The notes under the pieces are model-generated. The model was not told where the DNA came from, did no database searches, and saw nothing but the letters and a program-made list of their open reading frames with translations. A program made the translations under genes and the position numbers. A stretch of DNA of 64,000 bases, taken from the NCBI RefSeq assembly GCF_046569695.1, contig NZ_JBKHUI010000003.1, forward strand, positions 124,001 through 188,000, in the 5' to 3' direction. This DNA is from Kluyvera sp046569695 (lineage in GTDB: Bacteria; Pseudomonadota; Gammaproteobacteria; Enterobacterales; Enterobacteriaceae). Below, one piece after another: positions 1-8,127 of this stretch; within the stretch, counting starts at the first letter, position 1, and each line of letters starts with the position of its first letter.

Positions 1-563
1 GGGATCGCCGCACACAGGCCAATCAGAATCATCCAGCCAAAGTCAGCGTGCATCTGGGAGGCCAGCAGCATCGGCGCAGGCCCCGGCAGCAGGAACGCCG
101 CAGCGGCAGCAACGCCGGCGAACAAAGGAATCACCAGCTTCACCAGGTTAGTCCCGGTGTGGCGCGCCATTGAAAACGCCACGCTAATCAGCAGCACGAT
201 CGCCACTTCAAAGAACAGCGGCAGCGCGCAGATAAGACCGGCAATACCAATCGCGTAGTGCGCGCGGCTATGGCCGAACGACTTCAGCATTTTGACGGCA
301 ATCTGATCGACCGCGCCAGTTTCATGCAGAATCTTGCCAAACATCGCGCCCAGCGCGACCACGATAGCCAGGAATCCCAGCGTACCGCCCATCCCTTTCT
401 CCATGGTTTCCGCGATTTTAATCAACGGCATACCGGAGAAAAGCCCTGCACCAATAGAAACCACCATCAAAGCCAGGAAGGCGTGCATACGCGCCTTCAT
501 GACTAAAAACAGCAGCAGCAGAACGGAGCCGACTGCGGTTAAAACGAGCGTTAAAGTTGTCAC
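1..563 (-). CDS. gntU: Low-affinity gluconate transporter GntU, partial (N-terminal part)
   Basis: Inner-membrane gluconate/H+ symporter of the GntP family. Only about the first 187 of roughly 446 residues lie in the window; the C-terminal part is beyond position 1. Reading leftward from a GTG start at 561-563, the protein begins MTTLTLVLTAVGS and continues as hydrophobic membrane segments typical of GntP permeases, including a HETGAVDQIAVKMLKSFGHS-like stretch. The GTG overlaps the TGA stop of gntK, so translation of the two is probably coupled. It brings gluconate in for the kinase encoded immediately upstream. Confidence 0.93.
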   Translation of the reverse strand, partial: MTTLTLVLTAVGSVLLLLFLVMKARMHAFLALMVVSIGAGLFSGMPLIKIAETMEKGMGGTLGFLAIVVALGAMFGKILHETGAVDQIAVKMLKSFGHSRAHYAIGIAGLICALPLFFEVAIVLLISVAFSMARHTGTNLVKLVIPLFAGVAAAAAFLLPGPAPMLLASQMHADFGWMILIGLCAAI

Positions 564-1093
564 GCGGCACGGCCTTTGTTGATCACGTCAATCGTGCTGT
601 CGATAACGCCTTCCAGCGGCTGATCGATATCAACCACCAGTACGTCGTGTTCTTCAGCGCCTGGCTCTTGCAGGGTTTCGAACTGAGTGACCAGCATTTG
701 AGTTTTGAAGAAGTGACCTTTACGCGCCTTCAGGCGGCTCTCAATCACTTCGAAGTCCCCTTTCAGGTAGACGAAGGAGAGGTTCGGGTTACCTTCACGC
801 AGGATGTCACGGTACGCTTTTTTCAGCGCAGAGCAGACAATCAGCGAGACTTTGTTGGTGCGCTGCATCGCGAAAGCAGCGTCGTTCAGCGCCTGCAGCC
901 ACGGTTTGCGATCGTCGTCATTCAGCGGTTCGCCGGAGGACATTTTGACGATATTGCTGCGTGGGTGCAGGAAGTCGCCGTCAAGGAACGCGGCGTTCAG
1001 ACGGTGTGCGACTTCGCTGGCGACGGCGGATTTACCGCTGCCGGATACGCCCATCAGTACATAGACATGGTGATCGTGGTTAGTCGTGCTCAA
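560..1093 (-). CDS. gntK: Gluconokinase GntK (thermoresistant)
   Basis: Phosphorylates gluconate to 6-phosphogluconate using ATP, feeding the Entner-Doudoroff and pentose phosphate pathways. The P-loop GVSGSGKS lies about 15-22 residues from the start, as in GntK. The start is a TTG at 1091-1093: an AGGAGG Shine-Dalgarno sequence lies five bases upstream, and the resulting N-terminus STTNHDHH matches E. coli GntK; a longer ATG-initiated version (to 1189) would run across the GntR operators and is unlikely. Product is 177 residues. It is the first gene of a gntKU operon with its stop codon overlapping the gntU start. Confidence 0.96.
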   Translation of the reverse strand: MSTTNHDHHVYVLMGVSGSGKSAVASEVAHRLNAAFLDGDFLHPRSNIVKMSSGEPLNDDDRKPWLQALNDAAFAMQRTNKVSLIVCSALKKAYRDILREGNPNLSFVYLKGDFEVIESRLKARKGHFFKTQMLVTQFETLQEPGAEEHDVLVVDIDQPLEGVIDSTIDVINKGRAA

Positions 1094-1132
1094 GGCGTCC
1101 TCCTGTTGGGCACTGGCAATTAGATTTGGGAA

Positions 1133-1162
1133 ATTGTTACGGGTAACAGTTATCGGTAACAT
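1133..1162. promoter_or_regulatory. Tandem GntR operator sites upstream of gntK
   Basis: A near-perfect palindrome TGTTACGGGTAACA at 1135-1148 is followed directly by a second, weaker one, GTTATCGGTAAC at 1149-1160. Both match the known gnt operator pattern (ATGTTACCNGTAACAT). They lie 40-70 bases upstream of the gntK start, as expected for repression of gntKU by the adjacent gntR product. Confidence 0.75.
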
Positions 1163-1227
1163 TGTCCTGCCGGGCAAGTGGATAAGCAATAACCATTCGT
1201 GCCGGAAGTGAATTCTAAGTGAATATG

Positions 1228-1243
1228 TGTGATCTAGTTCAAA
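1228..1243. promoter_or_regulatory. Candidate CRP site upstream of gntKU
   Basis: TGTGA-N6-TCAAA at 1228-1243 matches nine of ten conserved positions of the CRP consensus TGTGA-N6-TCACA. It lies between the end of gntR and the GntR operators. Catabolite control of gntKU is known in E. coli, so the assignment is plausible, though based on a single match. Confidence 0.5.
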
Positions 1244-1253
1244 CTTGTTAGGG

Positions 1254-2249
1254 CTAAATAGATCCGCCCGGTGACAAAGTGAAACCTAAATCTAACATTT
1301 TTGGCGTAACCACTTCACCGCGAATGCGCGCCAGCAGACGCTCTGCACCGATGCGCCCCATGCGTTCGCGCGGGGTCAGCACGCTGGCAAGAAGCGGCTC
1401 CATCACCTGGCCGATGTCGTGGCCGTGGAAACCGGCAATCGCGATGTCGTCAGGAATTCTCAGCCCAAGGCGCTGGCACTCAAACGCCGCGCCGACCGCC
1501 AGGTCATCGTTGGTACAGAAAATACCGTCCAGGTTGGAGAACTCGCGTCGCGCCTGGCGCATCAGTTCAATGCCGGAAGTATAAGAGGACGACTGCTCTA
1601 CCATCACGCTGTACGGGATCAGACCCGCGTCGAGCATCGCCTGCTCGTAGCCCTTCTGTTTGATGATAGTACGTTCGTCGAGACGTGCGCCTAAATAGGC
1701 GATGTGGCGATGGCCGCGGGCAATAATCGCCGCCGTCATCTGGCGCGCCGCTTCGAAGTTATCAAAGCCCACGGCAATGTCGAGGCACGGTGACTGGCTG
1801 TCCATCAGCTCCACCACCGGAATTCCGGCGACTTCAATCATCTTCAAGGTGCGAGGAGTGTGGGTACGTTCGGTGAGAATCAGACCGTCAATGTTCCAGG
1901 AGAGCATCGACTCCAGGCGTTCCTGCTCCATTTCCGGTTTATAGCCGTAGTGCGCCAGCATGGTCTGATAGCCATGGGCGTCAGTGACGCTTTCTACGCC
2001 GCGCAGCACTTCAGCAAAAACCTGGTTGGTTAACGATGGCAGCAGCACGCCAATAGCGCGGCTGGTGGCGTTGGAGAGAATATCGGGCGCCCGGTTGGGG
2101 ATATAACCCAAATCATCAAGAGCCGCCGCAATTTTTCCACGTAACGCCACGGAAACCTGTTCCGGGTTACGGAGAAAACGGCTAACCGTCATTTTGGTTA
2201 CGCCAACGCGATCGGCAACATCCTGAAGTACGGGTCTTTTCTTTTTCAT
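1254..2249 (-). CDS. gntR: Gluconate repressor GntR (LacI family)
   Basis: Repressor of the gluconate genes, released by gluconate. The 331-residue product starts MKKKRPVLQDVADRVGVTKMTV, a LacI-type helix-turn-helix, followed by a periplasmic-binding-protein-like sensor domain ending LGFTLSPGGSI. The ATG at 2247-2249 gives the exact E. coli GntR N-terminus and length; an upstream in-frame ATG at 2306 would add 19 residues and use the hairpin region, so it is not preferred. It lies just upstream of its targets gntK and gntU on the same strand but with its own gap containing operators. Confidence 0.96.
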   Translation of the reverse strand: MKKKRPVLQDVADRVGVTKMTVSRFLRNPEQVSVALRGKIAAALDDLGYIPNRAPDILSNATSRAIGVLLPSLTNQVFAEVLRGVESVTDAHGYQTMLAHYGYKPEMEQERLESMLSWNIDGLILTERTHTPRTLKMIEVAGIPVVELMDSQSPCLDIAVGFDNFEAARQMTAAIIARGHRHIAYLGARLDERTIIKQKGYEQAMLDAGLIPYSVMVEQSSSYTSGIELMRQARREFSNLDGIFCTNDDLAVGAAFECQRLGLRIPDDIAIAGFHGHDIGQVMEPLLASVLTPRERMGRIGAERLLARIRGEVVTPKMLDLGFTLSPGGSI

Positions 2250-2300
2250 CGTCCGGAGGTAAGCAAAGGTGAAATATTGCTGAAGTTTACCACGGAGATG

Positions 2301-2334
2301 GCGCAACCTCCCCGCAAGATTAGGGAGGTTGCGC
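2301..2334. terminator. Strong 12-bp hairpin between yhhW and gntR
   Basis: GCGCAACCTCCC at 2301-2312 pairs perfectly with GGGAGGTTGCGC at 2323-2334 around a 10-base loop. It lies downstream of yhhW and 50 bases upstream of gntR. On the minus strand no T-run follows the stem, so it may be a processing or attenuation structure rather than a simple intrinsic terminator; on the plus strand a weak T-rich stretch follows. Confidence 0.5.
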
Positions 2335-2351
2335 GATTTATTTAAGCCGGA

Positions 2352-3047
2352 TCAAACTGGCGGCAGATCGAAGAGTAAAATTTCACTTTCGCTATCCGCG
2401 TGAACGGAAATTGCCTGCTCGTCCCAAATCGCCAGGCCATCGCTGGTGGTGGCTTTGGTGCCGTTGATGCTCACTTCGCCTTTCACCACCTGAATCCACA
2501 CGCGGCGGTCAGCGGCAATCTGGTGCACCGACTGTTCGCCTTTCGCCAGCGCCCAACGGTACAGTTCCATATCCTGATACACCTTCAGCGAGCCTTCACG
2601 GGCATCCGGTGACAGCACCAGCTGTTTGCCCTGCAGGGCGTCGAAACGGCGCTGTTCGTAACGCGGCGTGATGCCGGTTTTTTCTGGAATGATCCAGATT
2701 TGATACAGGTGCAGCTTATCGGTGGCGCTCGGGTTGTACTCAGAGTGACGAATACCGGTACCCGCACTCATAATCTGGAACTCGCCCGCCGGAACCTGCT
2801 CTTTGTTACCCATGCTGTCCTGGTGCTCAACGGCGCCTTCCAGAACATAGGTCAGGATTTCCATGTCTTTGTGCGGGTGAGTACCGAAGCCCTGGCCGGC
2901 GTCAATCACGTCATCGTTAATCACGCGCAGTGCCGAGAAGCCCATGTAATTCGGATCGTAGTAATCGGCAAACGAGAAGGTATGCCAGGAATCCAGCCAA
3001 CCATGATTCGCATGACCACGTTCATTTGCTTTGCGTAAGAAAATCAT
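2352..3047 (-). CDS. yhhW: Pirin-like quercetin 2,3-dioxygenase YhhW
   Basis: Bicupin of the pirin family, 231 residues, cytosolic. The metal ligands established for YhhW are present at the same positions: His57 and His59 in THPHKDME, His101 and Glu103 in IRHSE. The E. coli protein cleaves quercetin in vitro; its natural substrate is unknown. The gene stands between yhhX and gntR on the same strand with hairpins on both sides, so it is probably its own transcription unit. Confidence 0.93.
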   Translation of the reverse strand: MIFLRKANERGHANHGWLDSWHTFSFADYYDPNYMGFSALRVINDDVIDAGQGFGTHPHKDMEILTYVLEGAVEHQDSMGNKEQVPAGEFQIMSAGTGIRHSEYNPSATDKLHLYQIWIIPEKTGITPRYEQRRFDALQGKQLVLSPDAREGSLKVYQDMELYRWALAKGEQSVHQIAADRRVWIQVVKGEVSINGTKATTSDGLAIWDEQAISVHADSESEILLFDLPPV

Positions 3048-3114
3048 TTTTTACCCCCTCATGTTTTCGATGAAACAAGTTTGGACGTAAACCGGTCAGG
3101 ATGATAGTGGGTGA

Positions 3115-3158
3115 AAATTGACTCCTCTGTTCAAAAAATATGAACAAGAACAGAGGAG
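3115..3158 (-). terminator. Probable terminator of yhhX
   Basis: An 11-bp perfect inverted repeat, CTCCTCTGTTC at 3122-3132 and GAACAGAGGAG at 3148-3158, lies just after the yhhX stop codon when read on the minus strand. The stem is followed by TCAATTTT, a weak T-tract. Confidence 0.55.
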
Positions 3159-3168
3159 CCAGAGAGGC

Positions 3169-4206
3169 TTATTTGGCGAGGCTTATGGTGGCAGGCGCTG
3201 GCTGTTCAAAGGCGCGTTCGAGCAGTTCCATATTGGTGAGAGCCTCAGTTTCCTTGACGAAATTCGGCATGCCGTTTGTCAGCGTCTGGTACAGCGCATC
3301 GTATACGCGACCGTAGTCACCGCGCTCCGCCTGCCACTGCTCTTTCACCGTCTCTCCGGCCTCGTTAACGTACTCCAGATAAGCGACCGAATCGTCCGCC
3401 GCAAAGTTGGCATCGCCCGGCATAATGCCCGCTTTCAGGCTGGTTTCCTGCTGGTCGATACCGTATTTCACAAACGACCCTTTGGTGCCGTGAACGATAA
3501 ATTTCGGGTAATCGATTTTCACCAGATGGCTGGTTTTGACGATCGCTTTCAGGTTGCCGTAGTAAAGCTGCGCTTCAAAGGTGTCATCCGGGTTAGCCGG
3601 GTTACGCAGGCTGCGGATGTCATAGGAGGCGTGATCCGGGCGGCCGAACAGCGAGATAATCTGGTCCATGGTATGCACGCCCAGGCCATAAAATGCGCCA
3701 TCCTGCGGGCGGCCCGGCTGAGTTGGCGATTCCGGGCGGTAGTAATCAAAGTGGCTTTCCACTTCCACAATCTCACCCAGCTTGCCGCTCTCAATCGCTT
3801 TTTTGGCGGTCAGGAAGCAGGAGTCAAAACGGCGGTTCTGATACGGTGACACCGTCAGCCCCTTGCTTTTCGCCAGCGCAAACAGCGTTTTCGCTTCGGC
3901 AAGCGTTGGGGTGAACGGCTTTTCCACCAGCACGTTTTTGCCCGCTTCCAGCGCCTTTTTCGCGTACTCGAAGTGGCTATCGGCGTGAGTACAGACCACC
4001 ACCAGCTTCACCTGCGGGTCGTTCAGAATGTCATCCAGCTCGCTAGTAAAGTGAATATGCGCGTATTGCGGCGCCTGCTCGTCCGGCTTCGGGCTGCGGC
4101 GATAGATATGGGCGACCTGCCAGTCGGCTTTACGTTCGAGGACATAAGGAAGGTGGTAGCGGGTGGCGCTTTTGCCAAAGCCAATAAAGGCGCAGTGTAG
4201 GGTCAT
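3169..4206 (-). CDS. yhhX: Gfo/Idh/MocA-family oxidoreductase YhhX
   Basis: NAD(P)-dependent oxidoreductase of 345 residues; substrate not known. The N-terminal Rossmann fold begins CAFIGFGKSATRYHLP, and the family's EKP motif is present (VLVEKPFTPT, about residues 93-102), followed by the C-terminal alpha/beta domain with a catalytic-type histidine region (GLGVHTMDQI). In E. coli yhhX adjoins ryhB; here a bactofilin gene on the opposite strand separates them, so yhhX and that gene are divergent across a 259-base gap. Confidence 0.93.
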   Translation of the reverse strand: MTLHCAFIGFGKSATRYHLPYVLERKADWQVAHIYRRSPKPDEQAPQYAHIHFTSELDDILNDPQVKLVVVCTHADSHFEYAKKALEAGKNVLVEKPFTPTLAEAKTLFALAKSKGLTVSPYQNRRFDSCFLTAKKAIESGKLGEIVEVESHFDYYRPESPTQPGRPQDGAFYGLGVHTMDQIISLFGRPDHASYDIRSLRNPANPDDTFEAQLYYGNLKAIVKTSHLVKIDYPKFIVHGTKGSFVKYGIDQQETSLKAGIMPGDANFAADDSVAYLEYVNEAGETVKEQWQAERGDYGRVYDALYQTLTNGMPNFVKETEALTNMELLERAFEQPAPATISLAK

Positions 4207-4465
4207 GGTTCAGTCCTTTTGAAATGTTTGCCGAACACCATAGCGCACCTTGCAACGAAATAAATCCCCCACGCGGCTAAAAATAGCTCGAAATAATACG
4301 TTATAGCCCGCCTATAAGATTCACCAATAAATTCTGCAAAAATAACAAGTTAAATTCCGAAAAAGATCCTGAATCGTTGACCGTGCCGGGCAAATTCTGG
4401 ATAAGGGTGCCAGTGAAACAAAGGAATCTTTCACGCCCGTATCCCGCTAACGGAGTTGCCACGAA

Positions 4466-5137
4466 TTGCTCATAGGAAGAGAATTTCTTGCCGTCAATTG
4501 CGCCATTATTTTCTGGCTGCTCGCCCTGATAGCCTGGTTCTTCAACGTCCCCTCGTTGGCGTATTTATCCGGCGCGTGCACCCTCTCCTCTTTCATCACC
4601 CATATCAAACTTAATCAGGCCAATCACATGTTTAAAAAGAATAAATCTGCAGACGTTTCCCCTGTCACCTCACCCACGTCGCTCCCTGGCGAAGAAAAAG
4701 AACCGATCGGCGCCAAAAAGCAGGACGCAACGGTGGTCGCCAGCAACGTATGCTTTGAGGGCAACATCGCCTCAAACGGGCATGTCTATATTTACGGTTC
4801 ACTGAAGGGCAACATCGAGGCCGCAGAGGGGCTGATAAAAATCATTCATGGCGGCCTGGTCGAGGGCAACATCAACTGCCGCGAACTGATTATCGACGGT
4901 AGCGTGGTGGGGCAATGTAGCAGCCAGTCGTTGGAGATCGCCGAAAACGGCCATGTCGTCGGCACTATCGCCTATCACACGCTGGCGATTAAAAAAGGCG
5001 GTAAATTCTCCGGCCAGGCTGAGATCCTGCCCGCAGAGACGAAGAAAAATAATACGTACAGTTTGGCCCCGCAGCCAGCAGCCTCTGGAGACACGGCCAA
5101 ATCTGCAGAAAAAAATGACAAAAAAAAGCCAGCTTAA
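4466..5137 (+). CDS. Bactofilin-family (polymer-forming cytoskeletal) protein with N-terminal membrane anchor
   Basis: 223 residues. A hydrophobic N-terminus (about residues 5-45, two possible membrane segments) is followed by a charged linker and then a bactofilin domain at about residues 87-190, recognised by repeated beta-strand turns such as FEGNIASNGHVYIYGSLKGN and LVEGNINCRELIIDGSVVG. Bactofilins self-assemble into filaments that organise the envelope. The reading frame starts with TTG at 4466-4468, ten bases after CGGAG; an ATG at 4629 would drop the membrane part, so the TTG is preferred but uncertain. Its last codons and stop overlap the RyhB terminator on the other strand. Absent from this spot in E. 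coli K-12. Confidence 0.8.
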   Translation: MLIGREFLAVNCAIIFWLLALIAWFFNVPSLAYLSGACTLSSFITHIKLNQANHMFKKNKSADVSPVTSPTSLPGEEKEPIGAKKQDATVVASNVCFEGNIASNGHVYIYGSLKGNIEAAEGLIKIIHGGLVEGNINCRELIIDGSVVGQCSSQSLEIAENGHVVGTIAYHTLAIKKGGKFSGQAEILPAETKKNNTYSLAPQPAASGDTAKSAEKNDKKKPA

Positions 5138-5213
5138 AGCTGGCTAAAGTAATACTGGAAGCAATGTGAGCAATGTCGTGCTTTCAGGTTCTCCGCAAGG
5201 ACGCCCTGAATGC
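5121..5213 (-). ncRNA. ryhB: RyhB iron-responsive small RNA
   Basis: The minus strand carries the conserved RyhB core (the AAAGCACGACATTGCTCAC segment and following CATTGCTTCCAGTATTAC) and ends with a stem AGCCAGCT/AGCTGGCT followed by seven or more T residues. About 93 nt, against 90 in E. coli; the 5' end differs from E. coli (GCATTCAGGG instead of GCGATCAGG). RyhB is an Hfq-dependent RNA that represses iron-using proteins when iron is scarce. Position next to yhhY and near yhhX is the conserved location. Its 3' end overlaps the last 17 bases of the bactofilin gene. Confidence 0.93.
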
Positions 5214-5215
5214 AG

Positions 5216-5234
5216 GACAATAATAATCATTCTC
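5216..5234 (-). promoter_or_regulatory. Fur box and -10 element of the ryhB promoter
   Basis: The 19-mer at 5216-5234 matches the Fur consensus GATAATGATAATCATTATC at 16 of 19 positions. It overlaps a TATTAT -10 element (plus-strand positions 5220-5225) placed seven bases before the presumed RyhB start at 5213, so Fur-Fe would block RNA polymerase directly. Confidence 0.85.
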
Positions 5235-5334
5235 ATTCGCACTTGTCCAACGTTTTTTGCAAAAAAAGCCAATTGACGCACATTTCAAAATCAATGATGT
5301 TAAAAGGGACTTTTAAACCACAAAGGAAAAGAGA

Positions 5335-5826
5335 ATGAGTGACATCGTGATTCGCCACGCTGAACCTGAAGATTACGACGCAATCCGTCAGATCCACGCC
5401 CAGCCGGAGGTGTATCACAACACGCTACAGGTCCCTCATCCTTCCAGTCATATGTGGCAAGAGCGGCTAGCCGACCAGCCCGGCATCAAACAGCTCGTCG
5501 CCTGCATCGATAAGCAGGTGGTTGGGCACCTGTGCATCGCCGTTGCCCAGCGTCCTCGCCGCAGCCACGTCGCCGATTTCGGTATTTGTGTCGACGCTCG
5601 CTGGCAGAACCACGGCGTCGCCAGCGCGCTGATGCGTACCATGATTGATATGTGCGACAACTGGCTGCGCGTCGACCGCATCGAACTGACGGTGTTTGTC
5701 GATAACGCACCGGCGGTGGCGGTTTACCAGAAACATGGGTTTGAGATTGAAGGCACGGGCCGGAAATATGGGCTGCGCAATGGGGAATATGTGGATGCGT
5801 ATTTTATGGCGCGGGTGAAGGGGTAG
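5335..5826 (+). CDS. yhhY: GNAT N-acyltransferase YhhY (AaaT)
   Basis: 163-residue GNAT acetyltransferase, reported in E. coli to acetylate amino acids such as phenylalanine and methionine. The acetyl-CoA-binding motif is visible as the GICVDARWQNHGVASALM stretch (about residues 81-98), followed by a C-terminal VYQKHGFEIEGTGRKY segment. AAGGAAAAGAGA precedes the ATG. It is transcribed away from ryhB, so the short gap holds the ryhB promoter and that of yhhY. Confidence 0.93.
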   Translation: MSDIVIRHAEPEDYDAIRQIHAQPEVYHNTLQVPHPSSHMWQERLADQPGIKQLVACIDKQVVGHLCIAVAQRPRRSHVADFGICVDARWQNHGVASALMRTMIDMCDNWLRVDRIELTVFVDNAPAVAVYQKHGFEIEGTGRKYGLRNGEYVDAYFMARVKG

Positions 5827-5940
5827 CCCTCACCCTAACCCTCTCCCAAAGGGAGAGGGGATCCTATGGTGCTGCTTGTAAATCAGTAATCTAGCCTGCC
5901 TTTCTCCCTCTCCCTTTCAGGGAGAGGGTCGGGGTGAGGG
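5827..5940. repeat. Paired GC-rich palindromic intergenic repeat
   Basis: An arm reading CCCTCACCCTAACCCTCTCCC at 5827-5847 recurs inverted as GGGAGAGGGTCGGGGTGAGGG at 5920-5940, each with its own local hairpin (CTCCC-AAA-GGGAG type). The same element appears at 11685-11802 and 48412-48516. It fills the convergent space between yhhY and ggt and could act as a bidirectional 3' end. Confidence 0.8.
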
Positions 5941-5944
5941 TAAA

Positions 5945-7690
5945 CTAGTACCCCGCCGTCAAATCATCCGGCGAGCGCGGGTCTGACGCCCCATAGAGCG
6001 TCCCGTCCGGGTCCACCATAATGCTCTGCGTGCTGCCCATCGCCTCTTTCACCGCCACCTTCTGCCCCTTCGCTTCCAGCAGCTTCAGCGTATCCGGGCT
6101 AAACCCTTTCTCAACCCGCAGCTCGTCCGGCAGCCACTGATGGTGGAAGCGCGGTGCGTTGGTGGCTTCTGCCACGTTCATACCGAAGTCGATGGAGTTG
6201 ACCACCATCTGTAGCACCGTGGTGATAATCCGGCTGCCCCCAGGGCTACCGGTCACCAGCCACGTTTTCCCGTCTTTCACCACAATGGTTGGCGACATCG
6301 ACGACAGCGGACGTTTCTTCGGCCCAACCGCGTTGGCATCGCCGCCCACCAGCCCGTAGACGTTCGGCACGCCCGGTTTGGCGGAGAAGTCATCCATTTC
6401 GTTATTCATCAGAATGCCGGTATTACCCGCTACGATACCGGTACCAAAGGTGGTGTTGAGCGTGTAGGTCACCGCCACCGCGTTACCATCTTTATCCACT
6501 ACCGAGAAATGCGTGGTCTGGTTGCTTTCGTACGGTGCCAGTTTGCCCGGCTTAATCTGGCTGGACGGTTTGGCCTTGTTGATATCAATCTGATCAGCAA
6601 TAGATTTGGCGTAGGCTTTGTTGGTCAGCGCCTGCCATGGCACCTTCACGAAGTCCGGGTCGCCGAGGTATTCAGAACGGTCGGCGTAGGCGTGCTTTTC
6701 AGCCTCCGCCATCAACTGCATCGCATCGGCGCTGCCGAAGCCGTATTTGTGCAGGTCGAAGTTTTCGAGGATGTTGAGGATCTGCACGATATGAATTCCG
6801 CCGGAAGACGGCGGCGGCATTGAAAAGACTTCGTAGCCGCGGTACTCGCCGCTAATCGGCGTACGCTCAACCGCTTTATAGTTTGCCAGATCCGCTTTGC
6901 TCATCAGGCCGCCGTTTTTATGCATCTCTTCGGCAATCTGGTCGGCAATCGCCCCTTTATAGAAGGCATCAGGTCCGTTTTCGGCAATCAGCTCCAGGCT
7001 TTTCGCCAGATTAGCCTGCACCAGCTTGTCGCCTTTTTTCAGTGGCTCGCCGTCTTTCCAGAAAATAGCTTTACTGTTGGCGTGATTCGGCAGCACTTCA
7101 CTGCCATAGGTTTTAAGATCGTCGGCCAGCGCGTCGTTGACCACAAAGCCATCTTTGGCGAGCTTAATCGCCGGGTGAATCACTTTATTGAGCGGCATCG
7201 TGCCGTACTTCTCCAGCGCCAGCGAGAAGCCCGCCACCGTGCCCGGCGTGCCGGAAGCCAGATGCGAGGTCAGTGATTTTTTACTGTCTGGATTGCCCTG
7301 GTCATCAAGGAACATGTCGCGGGTCGCCTGCTCAGGGGCCATCTCACGGAAATCAATCGCCGTGGTTTTGCCGTCTTTGGTCCGCAGCATCATAAACCCG
7401 CCGCCACCGATATTCCCCGCCTGCGGGTGTGTGACCGCTAGCGCATAGCCCACGGCGACTGCCGCATCCACGGCGTTACCACCCTGCCGCAGAATCTCAA
7501 CGCCCACGCGCGTGGCGGTAGCATCAACCGAAGCCACCATACCATGCTGGGCACGTACGGGATGGAATACATCCTCCTCAACGCCGTAAGAAACCGGCGG
7601 CGGTGGAGGAGCAGAAATCGCGCTAAAACAGCTTCCTGACAGCAGAGCAGCAAGGGCTACCCGGCGTAAAAACGTCGGTATTATTATCAT
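5945..7690 (-). CDS. ggt: Periplasmic gamma-glutamyltransferase Ggt
   Basis: Cleaves glutathione and other gamma-glutamyl compounds in the periplasm. About 581 residues with a signal peptide (FLRRVALAALLSGSCFSAISA). The precursor self-cleaves before the catalytic threonine in ESNQTTHFSVVD, giving large and small subunits; the glycine-rich GSPGGSRI loop and PLSSMSPTIV segment of the active site are intact. Three consecutive ATGs (7688-7696) are possible starts; the third has a GGAG seven bases upstream and gives a length close to the 580 of E. coli. Confidence 0.95.
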   Translation of the reverse strand: MIIIPTFLRRVALAALLSGSCFSAISAPPPPPVSYGVEEDVFHPVRAQHGMVASVDATATRVGVEILRQGGNAVDAAVAVGYALAVTHPQAGNIGGGGFMMLRTKDGKTTAIDFREMAPEQATRDMFLDDQGNPDSKKSLTSHLASGTPGTVAGFSLALEKYGTMPLNKVIHPAIKLAKDGFVVNDALADDLKTYGSEVLPNHANSKAIFWKDGEPLKKGDKLVQANLAKSLELIAENGPDAFYKGAIADQIAEEMHKNGGLMSKADLANYKAVERTPISGEYRGYEVFSMPPPSSGGIHIVQILNILENFDLHKYGFGSADAMQLMAEAEKHAYADRSEYLGDPDFVKVPWQALTNKAYAKSIADQIDINKAKPSSQIKPGKLAPYESNQTTHFSVVDKDGNAVAVTYTLNTTFGTGIVAGNTGILMNNEMDDFSAKPGVPNVYGLVGGDANAVGPKKRPLSSMSPTIVVKDGKTWLVTGSPGGSRIITTVLQMVVNSIDFGMNVAEATNAPRFHHQWLPDELRVEKGFSPDTLKLLEAKGQKVAVKEAMGSTQSIMVDPDGTLYGASDPRSPDDLTAGY

Positions 7691-7809
7691 CATCATTCTC
7701 CAGAGCGTACGGTGAGTTCCCCACTAAGCCTGGTTCATAATGCTGAAATAATCCTCGTTACGATGGGAAAGGAGTAAACTTAAGCGATCCCCTACACGGA
7801 GGAAAGACG

Positions 7810-8127
7810 ATGAAACGATTACTGATTCTGGCGGCACTGCTGCCGTTCACCGCGCTGGCCGCGCCGCTGAACGTCGACAACAACCCGAATAAGCCGGGCT
7901 ATGAGATCCCAAGCCAGCAGCGAATGCAGACCCGTATGCTCAATCAACAGCAGCAGCAATCCAGCATGCTGAACCAGCAGCGCAAGGTGCAGACGCAGCA
8001 GCAACAGCAGCATCTGCAAAACCAGCTGAACGCCAACCAGCAGCGCGTTCAGCAGTCGCAGCCGGGCATGCTAAATCAGCAGCAACCGCTGCCCAATAGC
8101 AACGGCGGCATGCTGAAGCAGTATTAA
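7810..8127 (+). CDS. yhhA: Small secreted glutamine-rich protein YhhA (DUF2756)
   Basis: 105 residues: a signal peptide (MKRLLILAALLPFTALA, cleavage before APLNV) followed by a low-complexity segment very rich in Gln and Asn, with MLNQQ repeated several times. Function unknown. E. coli YhhA is about 146 residues; this version lacks much of the C-terminal part. GGAGGAAAG precedes the ATG. The stop codon overlaps the convergent ugpQ stop by three bases. Confidence 0.85.
   Translation: MKRLLILAALLPFTALAAPLNVDNNPNKPGYEIPSQQRMQTRMLNQQQQQSSMLNQQRKVQTQQQQQHLQNQLNANQQRVQQSQPGMLNQQQPLPNSNGGMLKQY

Noticed and set aside
5121..5213. Second RyhB copy (RyhB-2)
   Set aside because: Only one RyhB-like sequence is visible in the window; a second copy elsewhere cannot be judged here.
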